In this document: positions 12,398 to 18,304 of the stretch, piece after piece
How the letters are laid out: the number at the start of each line of letters is the position of its first letter
Numbering within the stretch: position 1 is the first letter of the stretch
Virus record (IMG/VR): IMGVR_UViG_3300032331_000291
Span: 1 to 26,153 of that record
Strand: one strand, 5' to 3'
From: a virus
DNA length: 26,153 nt
Position numbers and translations under genes: made by a program
Notes under the pieces: generated by a model
The model's database searches: none
What the model was told of the DNA's origin: nothing
Seen by the model: only the letters and a program-made list of their open reading frames with translations

Positions 12398-12447
12398 GTC
12401 CTAGTAGGGTATCGAACCCTAAGCATACCGAACCTATCGGCTAGGAC
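12398..12447 (-). ncRNA. tRNA-like element without anticodon arm
   Basis: Read leftward: a 7-bp acceptor-like stem GTCCTAG (12447-12441) with CTAGGAC (12404-12398); directly stacked on it a 5-bp arm TAGGG / CCCTA with loop TTCGATA, a canonical T-loop; and a 4-bp arm CCGA / TCGG with loop TAGGT in D-arm position. Only 19 bases join acceptor and T-arm instead of about 42, so the anticodon and variable arms are missing. Downstream is ACGCCA, so CCA is not directly attached. Either a tRNA remnant, an attachment-site-like mimic or a working tRNA-like structure. It lies between the stop of the 12458-12772 gene and the promoter at 12352-12380. Confidence 0.55.
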
Positions 12448-12457
12448 TATCTTACAA

Positions 12458-12772
12458 TTATAGGTAATTATCGGCAGGTTTAGCCAACAATTTAGCCATT
12501 ACTTCTAAGCGTTCTTGCGCCTTAATCTTGCGTAGTTCTAACTCGGTTAAGGGTTTAAGGGTAGCAGGTTTAGGCTTAGCGTTCTTAATAGTTCGCCTTG
12601 CCAGTTTAACCGCTTGACTATCCTCGATAGCCACGATTAAATTACCTTCACGATCACGCACCTCTAGATTAGAGAACCGCTTAGAGCGTGAACCTAACCA
12701 CGCCTTGCTAACTCTCACATCTCTAGGGGGTGTGATTATGCTACCCATAACCCCGAAGGGATTATAGGACAC
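12458..12772 (-). CDS. Hypothetical basic protein, first gene of the leftward operon
   Basis: 104 residues from GTG 12772, with GAGAGG eight bases upstream. The N-terminal part is strand-like (KRFSNLEVRDREGNLIVAIEDS); then comes a basic helix (AVKLARRTIKNAKPKPATLKPL) and a charged C-terminal helix (ELELRKIKAQERLEVMAKLLAKP). No family recognised; the net positive charge would suit nucleic-acid binding. It is the first gene behind the tandem promoters and the structured leader at 12793-12897, so it is probably expressed early and strongly. Its regulation through the leader is the most interesting point. Confidence 0.6.
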   Translation of the reverse strand: MSYNPFGVMGSIITPPRDVRVSKAWLGSRSKRFSNLEVRDREGNLIVAIEDSQAVKLARRTIKNAKPKPATLKPLTELELRKIKAQERLEVMAKLLAKPADNYL

Positions 12773-12792
12773 GATCTTACCTCTCTAGTCGG

Positions 12793-12897
12793 GGCTTGAT
12801 TAGATAGTGAGTAAGTCGCTAAGATCACCCGATCAGCGCACCCGCCGATACTACTAGGGGTGAAAGCCCACCGACCTACTTACTACCTAATCAAACC
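12793..12897 (-). ncRNA. Structured 5' leader RNA with 26-bp closing stem
   Basis: Leftward, 12897-12872 pairs with 12818-12793 over 26 positions with 25 pairs, among them three G-U wobbles. The mismatches fit the leftward RNA better than the opposite strand (C-A on the plus reading becomes G-U). The 53-base interior holds ATCGGC / GCTGAT with loop GGGTGC, and a CACCC that can pair either with GGGTG or, in part, with an upstream GGTG, so two states are possible. The predicted start of the promoter at 12918-12946 lies about 14 bases before the stem, and the GTG of the 12458-12772 gene about 20 bases after it. Not a riboswitch class that I recognise. Confidence 0.6.
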
Positions 12898-12917
12898 TTT
12901 ATTTAGTTATTAAGAGT

Positions 12918-12946
12918 ATCTTACACGACTTAATCTAATAAGTCAA
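12918..12946 (-). promoter_or_regulatory. Leftward promoter, proximal copy
   Basis: TTGACT (12946-12941), 17-base spacer ending in AAGTCGTG, TAAGAT (12923-12918). The predicted start near 12911 gives a transcript beginning just before the structured leader. Confidence 0.65.
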
Positions 12947-13016
12947 GTCCGACACGCCCTAACTTCTAAACTTCTTTATTTAGTTATATCGGGTCAAGTT
13001 CTAACCTGATAAGAGA

Positions 13017-13045
13017 ATACTACCACGCCTAATTCTAGAAGTCAA
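13017..13045 (-). promoter_or_regulatory. Leftward promoter, middle copy
   Basis: TTGACT (13045-13040), 17-base spacer containing TTAGGCGTGG, TAGTAT (13022-13017). Shares AATTCTAGAAGTCAAGT (plus-strand reading) with the promoter at 9689-9717. Confidence 0.68.
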
Positions 13046-13053
13046 GTCGTGTC

Positions 13054-13073
13054 GGTGTGATATACCTCACACC
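13054..13073. promoter_or_regulatory. Dyad upstream of the middle promoter
   Basis: GGTGTGA-TATACC-TCACACC, a perfect 7-bp inverted repeat. Its centre is 18.5 bases upstream of the -35 hexamer, the same offset as the dyad at 13126-13141. Confidence 0.55.
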
Positions 13074-13086
13074 ATATTAGGGCGGG

Positions 13087-13115
13087 ATTATACTACACGC
13101 CTAAGAATAAGTCAA
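13087..13115 (-). promoter_or_regulatory. Leftward promoter, distal copy
   Basis: TTGACT (13115-13110), 17-base spacer containing TTAGGCGTGTAG, perfect TATAAT (13092-13087). The strongest-looking of the tandem set. Confidence 0.75.
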
Positions 13116-13125
13116 GCAGTTTAGA

Positions 13126-13141
13126 TGTGGTGTCCATCACA
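13126..13141. promoter_or_regulatory. Dyad upstream of the distal promoter
   Basis: TGTGGTG-TC-CATCACA, 7-bp inverted repeat with one mismatch, centred 18.5 bases upstream of the -35 hexamer. Shares the TGTG...CACA half-sites with 13054-13073. Confidence 0.45.
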
Positions 13142-13154
13142 CTATAAGTAATTA

Positions 13155-13186
13155 GGACAATAGGGGCGAATAGGATATATGGTATT
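13155..13186 (+). repeat. 32-bp direct repeat, copy 1
   Basis: Begins GGACAATAGGGGC and ends GTAT; 26 of 32 positions match copy 2 at 13249-13280. Distance between starts is 94 bases. Confidence 0.5.
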
Positions 13187-13248
13187 TATTAGGGCAGATA
13201 GTCATCAACCCCGCATTTAAGACATAAGGGTATAAACTACACCATATA

Positions 13249-13280
13249 GGACAATAAGGACTAATCGGACATATAGTATG
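13249..13280 (+). repeat. 32-bp direct repeat, copy 2
   Basis: Begins GGACAATAAGGAC and ends GTAT. The inner CGGACAT recurs once more at about 13427, suggesting a family of GGACA(A/T) sites. Confidence 0.5.
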
Positions 13281-13293
13281 GGTAGTATTATAT

Positions 13294-13325
13294 GTCAATA
13301 AGTCTATAAGTCGATATGTCGATAT
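13294..13325 (+). repeat. Four tandem 8-bp repeats, iteron-like
   Basis: GTCAATAA, GTCTATAA, GTCGATAT, GTCGATAT follow one another without gaps, consensus GTCNATAW. Tandem short repeats beside an AT-rich stretch and a DnaA-box-like site are typical of initiator-binding arrays. Confidence 0.55.
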
Positions 13326-13353
13326 TTGGGGTGGGGTGTGTTAATTCGCTTGT

Positions 13354-13403
13354 GGGGGGCATATATAGTATCCAACAATAATTTTCTGTTATATTAGCCC
13401 CCC
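13354..13403. repeat. GGGGGGC / GCCCCCC inverted repeat with 36-base loop
   Basis: Perfect 7-bp G:C dyad (13354-13360, 13397-13403) around an AT-rich centre. Two further G4 tracts lie just upstream at 13328-13336. No T-run follows, so it is not a plain terminator. Confidence 0.45.
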
Positions 13404-13471
13404 TATATATACAAACTAGTACAAATCGGACATTATAAAAAATATATCACCCTAAGTTGTTCGCTTTTCAG

Positions 13472-13480
13472 TTATTCACA
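13472..13480 (+). other. DnaA-box-like site
   Basis: TTATTCACA, one base from the classical TTATCCACA. A single copy only; supportive of an origin together with the iterons and the AT-rich DNA at 13483-13580. Confidence 0.4.
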
Positions 13481-13508
13481 GGTTATCTATATATGTAATA
13501 TAAATTAA

Positions 13509-13551
13509 TATATAGGGAGTTGTCTCCCTTTAATTCCGACAACTCTTATAT
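13509..13551 (+). other. Two mutually exclusive hairpins before the late genes
   Basis: AGGGAG-TTGT-CTCCCT (13514-13529) competes with GAGTTGTC (13517-13524) pairing to GACAACTC (13538-13545); the latter extends outward through G-U pairs into TATATA arms. Could attenuate transcription or hold a binding site upstream of the terminase gene. Confidence 0.4.
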
Positions 13552-13574
13552 ATAACAGTATATATAATAATATA

Positions 13575-13580
13575 TATAAT
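13575..13580 (+). promoter_or_regulatory. Candidate -10 box of the late (terminase) operon
   Basis: TATAAT about 55 bases before the terminase ATG, with no TTGACA-like hexamer at 16-18 bases. Three CCGTT repeats (13594, 13607, 13618) lie between it and the AGGGG ribosome site. A promoter needing a phage activator or sigma factor would look like this; several AT-rich alternatives exist. Confidence 0.35.
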
Positions 13581-13634
13581 GGGTGTATTATGCCCGTTTA
13601 TACTTACCGTTAAATAACCGTTTTTAGGGGTGCT

Positions 13635-15503
13635 ATGGGACGCAAGCCAGGGGTGCAGTCGATACCCAAAGATGTAGCACAAAAGCAAGTCTTAGAAATC
13701 TTATCTCAAGGTTCCACCATCACCGACGCTATGCTAGCCGTAGGTCGCAACGAGGTTACCTTCCGCCAGTGGTCAATGCAAGACCCTGACTTCAAGGCTG
13801 AGGCTGATAAAGCACGCCTTGCTGGTAAAGGCATTAAGACTGATATGGCTACCCTGAAGGATATCTCCTTTGAGGATTTCTCTGAGCAATTCCTAGACAC
13901 CAAACTTTTTGAACATCATAAAGACTGGGTAGATCTGATTGAAGGCCGAGAGCCTAGATGGATCCATCCCTCTATGACTTATGAACCTGCGGCCAACAAC
14001 CGCGTTCTTATTAACGTACCACCTGAACACGCTAAGTCCACAGTTATTACAATCAACTATGTAACCTATCGTATAGCCACTGACCCCAATGTTAGAATCA
14101 TTATAGTTTCTAAAACCCAGGGTATGGCTAGAAAATTTTTATCTGCTATCAAAACAAGAATGAGCCATCCTAACTGGACCAAACTCCAAATGAGTTTTGG
14201 ACCTAATGGTGGCTACAAGGCAGATTCGCAGACTTGGTCTGCTGATATGATTTACTTAGGTACTGGACGCGACTCTGGCGAAAAGGACCCTACAGTACAG
14301 GCTTTAGGATTTGGGTCACAGATTTACGGTGCTCGCGCCGACCTGATTATCCTAGATGATGTGGTGATGAACTCAAATTCTCACGAGTGGGAAAAGCAAA
14401 TTGAATGGCTTCAAAAAGAAGTCATCACCCGTTTGGGACGGCACGGAAAACTACTTATTGTAGGAACCCGTGTCGCTCCTATTGATTTATATAAAATGAT
14501 CCGAGATGGCGACCAATGGACAGGTGGCAAATCTCCGTTCACTTACTTCTCTCAACCAGCAGTATTAGAGTTTGATGAGAAGCCAGCAAATTGGAAAACA
14601 TTATGGCCCTGGACTGATAGGGCTGAAGGCGACGTAGATGAAGCAAATGCAGAGGGACTATACCCTAAGTGGGATGGACCCTCGCTCTTTACTCGAAGGT
14701 CTGAGGTTGCTCCGTCAATCTGGGCTATGGTCTACCAACAAGAAGACATTGTCCAAGACTCCATCTTCCCACCATCAGCAATTGCAGGAAGTGTTAACGG
14801 AATGCGAAAACGCGGACCTCTTAAAGTTGGAACAGCAGGCCATCCAAGCCACGTTGACGGCGCTTATACTGTAATTGGTTTTGACCCTGCAGTATCTGGA
14901 AGATCTGCTTTTGTAGCAGTTACTTACAATAAGGCTGATTCAAAAATTTATGTTTTAGACTGCGTCAATATGGTTGATCCTTCCCCACAAAAAGAACGTG
15001 CTCTTATTGAAGAGTGGGTTGAAAGATACAAGCCTCAAGAATTTAGAGTTGAAATTAACGCTCATCAAAAAGCGTATCAGATGGATACCGACTTAGTTCA
15101 GTTTCTAGCCATAAATGGATGTAAATTAAATCCGCATTATACTGGTAAGAACAAGTGGGATACATCGTTTGGTGTAGCCTCTATGTCTGCCTTGTTTGGC
15201 AGCCTGAGGGACGGCAGATTTCAAGATAATAATATAATAGAACTTCCATCCAATGAAGGTTCAGAGGGATTGAAGTCACTGGTTCAACAGTTAATTACTT
15301 GGAAACCAGACACTAAAAATCCGACTGACTGTGTGATGGCATTATGGTTTGCTATTATTAGAGTCCGAGAATTAATGCAACAATCATCTTTTGCTACTAA
15401 ATATCAAAGTAATCGATGGGCTACAAGACGACAAAAAGAATCAAGGTATGGAATTAATTTAGATGAGGCCTTTGCTGAGCAATGGTCTGAAACTTATAGT
15501 TAG
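13635..15503 (+). CDS. terL: Terminase large subunit with N-terminal HTH region
   Basis: 622 residues, AGGGG before the ATG. Residues 14-65 (VAQKQVLEILSQG, then AMLAVGRNEVTFRQWSMQDPDFKAEADKA) look like the helix-turn-helix of small terminases or transposase-type DNA-binding heads. The motor has Walker A as PPEHAKST (129-136), with Glu-His-Ala instead of the common Gly-x-Gly, and Walker B ADLIILDD (235-242). The nuclease domain has GFDPA (Asp417), RVEINAHQ (Glu473) and PTDCVMALW near the C-terminus. It packages DNA into the prohead and cuts it. No separate small-terminase gene is visible between here and the control region, so the N-terminal head may supply DNA recognition. Confidence 0.92.
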   Translation: MGRKPGVQSIPKDVAQKQVLEILSQGSTITDAMLAVGRNEVTFRQWSMQDPDFKAEADKARLAGKGIKTDMATLKDISFEDFSEQFLDTKLFEHHKDWVDLIEGREPRWIHPSMTYEPAANNRVLINVPPEHAKSTVITINYVTYRIATDPNVRIIIVSKTQGMARKFLSAIKTRMSHPNWTKLQMSFGPNGGYKADSQTWSADMIYLGTGRDSGEKDPTVQALGFGSQIYGARADLIILDDVVMNSNSHEWEKQIEWLQKEVITRLGRHGKLLIVGTRVAPIDLYKMIRDGDQWTGGKSPFTYFSQPAVLEFDEKPANWKTLWPWTDRAEGDVDEANAEGLYPKWDGPSLFTRRSEVAPSIWAMVYQQEDIVQDSIFPPSAIAGSVNGMRKRGPLKVGTAGHPSHVDGAYTVIGFDPAVSGRSAFVAVTYNKADSKIYVLDCVNMVDPSPQKERALIEEWVERYKPQEFRVEINAHQKAYQMDTDLVQFLAINGCKLNPHYTGKNKWDTSFGVASMSALFGSLRDGRFQDNNIIELPSNEGSEGLKSLVQQLITWKPDTKNPTDCVMALWFAIIRVRELMQQSSFATKYQSNRWATRRQKESRYGINLDEAFAEQWSETYS

Positions 15504-15510
15504 GATATAA

Positions 15511-17277
15511 ATGGCTCTATCAGTTGAGAATATCGCAGCACGAGTTCAGTCACTCAAGTATCGTGCCTCAGAACGCGATGCACGTGCTGGCGACGTACTC
15601 TCTGTTCGTCAAGGTAAAATATCAGAAGTTTACCCTGACTTTTTTCCAGAGGGCGTAGACACCAACGTAGTTGCAAACTTTATTGATATTGTTGCTAGAG
15701 ACCTTTCAGAGGTGATGGCACCCCTTCCTACAGTTAACTGCTCATCTGCTAGCCAGGTCAATGATCGTGCTCGTAGATTTGCTGACAACCGTACTCGCAT
15801 TGCTTCTAACTATTTTAACCATTCTGACTTACAGGTCTCTATGTACACAGGGGCAGACTACTATGTAACATACGGTTTCCTCCCATTCATTATTGAATTG
15901 GATGAGGAATCAAAGATGCCACGCATCCGTGTAGAAAACCCAAGGATGGCTTATCCTGAATTTGATCGCTACGGACGATGTATAGCATTTGCAAAAATAT
16001 ACACACTTACACTTGGTGAACTTGTATCACAATTCCCTGAATATGAAGTTCAGTTGCTAGGCAAAACAGGATTCAAGCAAGATGTTAATGGCTTAATAGA
16101 AATAGTTCGTTACTATGATAAAGATCAATCTGTAGTTTATATTCCAAGCAGAGACAACTTAGTCTTGTCTAAAGCAAAAAATCCAATAGGAAAGATGATG
16201 GTAGTTATTGCCAAGCGTCCAACTGTTGATAGTGAGATGCGTGGACAGTTTGACGATGTAATTGGAATTCAATTACTACGCAACCGCTTTGCTATGTTGG
16301 CTATGGAGGCTGCAGAAAAATCTGTTCAATCACCTATTGTATTACCAAGTGATGTTCAAGAACTTCAACTTGGTGGAGATGCTGTAATTAGAACAAACAA
16401 TCCAGCAGGTGTACGTCGTGTAGAACTTACTTTACCACAAGGTGCATTCACTGAACAATCACTACTTAATCAAGAATTAAGAGTTGGTGCTAGATATCCA
16501 GAAAGCAGAACTGGTAACGTTAACGCTTCTGTTGTTACTGGTCAAGGAGTACAAGCCCTTATGGGTGCCTTTGATACCCAGGTCAAATCAGCCCAAGCAA
16601 TATTTGCTGCAGCACTAAGAGATGTAATTGGAATTTGCTTTGAAGTAGATCAATCAGTATTTGACGAAATTAAAACAATTCGTGGCGTAGATGCTGGTTC
16701 CCCATATGCATTAGAGTATAAACCATCTAAAGACATTAAAGGCGATTACTCAGCCGATGTTCGTTATGGTATGCTTGCTGGTCTTAATCCAGCACAAGGA
16801 CTTATATTTATGTTACAGGCTCTTGGAGGCAAGTTAATCTCCAAGGATATGGCGATGAGAGAGTTACCATTCAATGTTAATGTTACACAAGAGCAAGAGA
16901 AAATTGAAGTTGAAGATATGCGTAATGCTCTTGTTGCTTCACTTCAAGCATACACACAAGCCATACCACAAATGGCGGCTAATGGACAAGATCCAACTGA
17001 CATTGTTGGAAAAATTGCTAGCGTTATTAAATCGCGACAAAAAGGACAAACAATTGAAGACGCAATAGAAGAGATCTTTGCGCCTAAACAACAAGTTCCT
17101 CCTGCTGGAGTAGCGCCTCAGGTTGAGCAACCGTCCCCTGCTCCCACGCCTCCAGTAGGAGGTCAATCTCCAATAGAAACACAACCACAACAAGTTCCAG
17201 ATATACAAAGTTTATTATCTAGCCTAACATCTGCTGGTGGATCAAACGCAAGTGTAAGAACTATTCGACGCCGATAA
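15511..17277 (+). CDS. Portal protein
   Basis: 588 residues, ATG 8 bases after the terminase stop with AGGATAT upstream. Order and content fit a portal: N-terminal ENIAARVQSLKYRASERDARAGDVLSVRQGKI, ADYYVTYGFLPFIIEL (wing strands), VENPRMAYPEFDRYGR, the helical stem and crown region (MLAMEAAEKSVQSPIV; DTQVKSAQAIFAAALRDVI), and a Gln/Pro-rich C-terminal tail (about 530-575) with basic end RTIRRR. It forms the dodecameric ring at the capsid vertex. It is identified mainly by its size and by its position directly after the large terminase; the C-terminal tail is probably disordered. Confidence 0.85.
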   Translation: MALSVENIAARVQSLKYRASERDARAGDVLSVRQGKISEVYPDFFPEGVDTNVVANFIDIVARDLSEVMAPLPTVNCSSASQVNDRARRFADNRTRIASNYFNHSDLQVSMYTGADYYVTYGFLPFIIELDEESKMPRIRVENPRMAYPEFDRYGRCIAFAKIYTLTLGELVSQFPEYEVQLLGKTGFKQDVNGLIEIVRYYDKDQSVVYIPSRDNLVLSKAKNPIGKMMVVIAKRPTVDSEMRGQFDDVIGIQLLRNRFAMLAMEAAEKSVQSPIVLPSDVQELQLGGDAVIRTNNPAGVRRVELTLPQGAFTEQSLLNQELRVGARYPESRTGNVNASVVTGQGVQALMGAFDTQVKSAQAIFAAALRDVIGICFEVDQSVFDEIKTIRGVDAGSPYALEYKPSKDIKGDYSADVRYGMLAGLNPAQGLIFMLQALGGKLISKDMAMRELPFNVNVTQEQEKIEVEDMRNALVASLQAYTQAIPQMAANGQDPTDIVGKIASVIKSRQKGQTIEDAIEEIFAPKQQVPPAGVAPQVEQPSPAPTPPVGGQSPIETQPQQVPDIQSLLSSLTSAGGSNASVRTIRRR

Positions 17278-17291
17278 TTAAGTAGGGGACA

Positions 17292-17834
17292 ATGACAACA
17301 ATTATTGGAATAGAACATAAAGATCGCTGCTTTATAGTTGCTGATAGTCAAACAACTGATGCTGATGGTAGAATTTATACACATCCTGAAGTTAAAAAGA
17401 TTTCAGATAGTGGTATGTTTTTAATTGCGGGATCTGGTGAAACATTACCCTGTGATATAGCACAACATATTTGGGAGCCACCAACTCCTACTAAGCAAGA
17501 CCGAGAAGATTTATATCATTTTATGATTGTAAAGGCTATGCCATCTCTACGCAAGTGTATGACAGAGAATGGTTATAACTTTGATGAAGATACAAAAGAA
17601 TCCCGCTTCCAGTTTATAATGGCTATAGGTGGGGAAATATTTGATGTTGACCAAGAGTTATCAATAAGTAAATCTGCAGATGGAGTATACGCTGCAGGAT
17701 CTGGTGCAAATTATGCACTAGGTGCTTTATATGCTGGAGCAGATGCATTCGAGGCAATGGAAATTGCATCTAAACTTACAGCATTTACAGCAGGACCTTA
17801 CATATCAAAAGAACAACCAAGAAAAATTAAGTAG
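17292..17834 (+). CDS. HslV/proteasome-beta-like Ntn hydrolase, candidate capsid maturation protease
   Basis: 180 residues, AGGGG before the ATG. The N-terminus MTTIIGI...CFIVADSQTT is that of 20S/HslV beta subunits: Thr2 would be the exposed nucleophile after methionine removal, Asp18 corresponds to HslV Asp17, and Lys35 or Lys36 (VKKI) to Lys33. A later GSGANYALGALYAGADAFEAMEIASK matches the G-S-G-x-x-A-x-G-A block of the fold. No propeptide is present. It sits where tailed phages normally carry the prohead protease, between portal and scaffold/capsid genes, so it may cleave scaffold or virion proteins. It might alternatively be a cytoplasmic peptidase. The fold call is strong, the role inferred. 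Confidence 0.78.
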   Translation: MTTIIGIEHKDRCFIVADSQTTDADGRIYTHPEVKKISDSGMFLIAGSGETLPCDIAQHIWEPPTPTKQDREDLYHFMIVKAMPSLRKCMTENGYNFDEDTKESRFQFIMAIGGEIFDVDQELSISKSADGVYAAGSGANYALGALYAGADAFEAMEIASKLTAFTAGPYISKEQPRKIK

Positions 17835-17842
17835 GAGGAACA

Positions 17843-18304
17843 ATGGCTGGAGTTAAAGGAAGAAGTGGTGGCGCTAATGGCGGACCACAATACAGCCCAA
17901 CCAATGTTTCTGCAACTGGTGGTAATGGACAATCTGGAACACAAGCGGCAAAATATTATTCAGGTATGAGTTACGGACAAGGTAAGGCAACAATGCAACA
18001 ACAACAATCTGCTCCTATGGCTGGAACTCCTACTGCGCCGTTAATGAATCCTATAGATTCATTTCCTCAAGCAACACCATTTTCTGAGCCATCAACAATG
18101 CCTACTACTCCAATTACTGATGGAGCGGCTATTGGTGCAGGTGCTGGTACGGAAGCACTATTGCTACCAAAAGAACAAGATAATGATGTTGAGAAACAAA
18201 GACTATTATCTTACTTACCAGCCTTAGAGGCAGCAGCACAAAGCCCAAATTCTTCACAAGCATTCCGTAATTATGTGAGAATTCTAAGGGCTAATCTTCT
18301 ATGA
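17843..18304 (+). CDS. Hypothetical low-complexity virion-module protein
   Basis: 153 residues, perfect GGAGGAAC before the ATG. The first 110 residues are Gly/Ser/Thr/Pro/Gln-rich and probably disordered, starting MAGVKGRSGGANGG; the last 45 are helical (EKQRLLSYLPALEAAAQSP, then QAFRNYVRILRANLL). No family recognised. It lies between the protease-like gene and the giant virion protein and overlaps the latter as ATGA, so a small structural or assembly role is likely. Confidence 0.55.
   Translation: MAGVKGRSGGANGGPQYSPTNVSATGGNGQSGTQAAKYYSGMSYGQGKATMQQQQSAPMAGTPTAPLMNPIDSFPQATPFSEPSTMPTTPITDGAAIGAGAGTEALLLPKEQDNDVEKQRLLSYLPALEAAAQSPNSSQAFRNYVRILRANLL

Larger units (their letters stand above)
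12912..13634. other. 723-base non-coding control region
   Basis: No convincing ORF on either strand. The left half holds three leftward promoters and their dyads. The middle holds a 32-bp imperfect direct repeat and four tandem 8-bp repeats. The right half holds G-rich tracts, a long-spaced GGGGGGC/GCCCCCC dyad, a DnaA-box-like TTATTCACA, two competing hairpins and very AT-rich sequence before the terminase gene. The combination suits a divergent early/late control region and a possible replication origin. Confidence 0.6.

Noticed and set aside
12398-12447. Complete tRNA gene
   Set aside because: The segment between acceptor and T-arm is only 19 bases, no anticodon arm can form, and CCA does not directly follow the discriminator position.
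12988-12997. Fourth tandem promoter from GGTCAAGTT
   Set aside because: TTGACC is present but the 17-base position holds GAAGTT; no acceptable -10 box.
13294-13325. CRISPR-like array
   Set aside because: The 8-bp units are contiguous without spacers and far too short; iterons fit better.
13354-13403. Rho-independent terminator
   Set aside because: The loop is 36 bases and no T-run follows on either strand.
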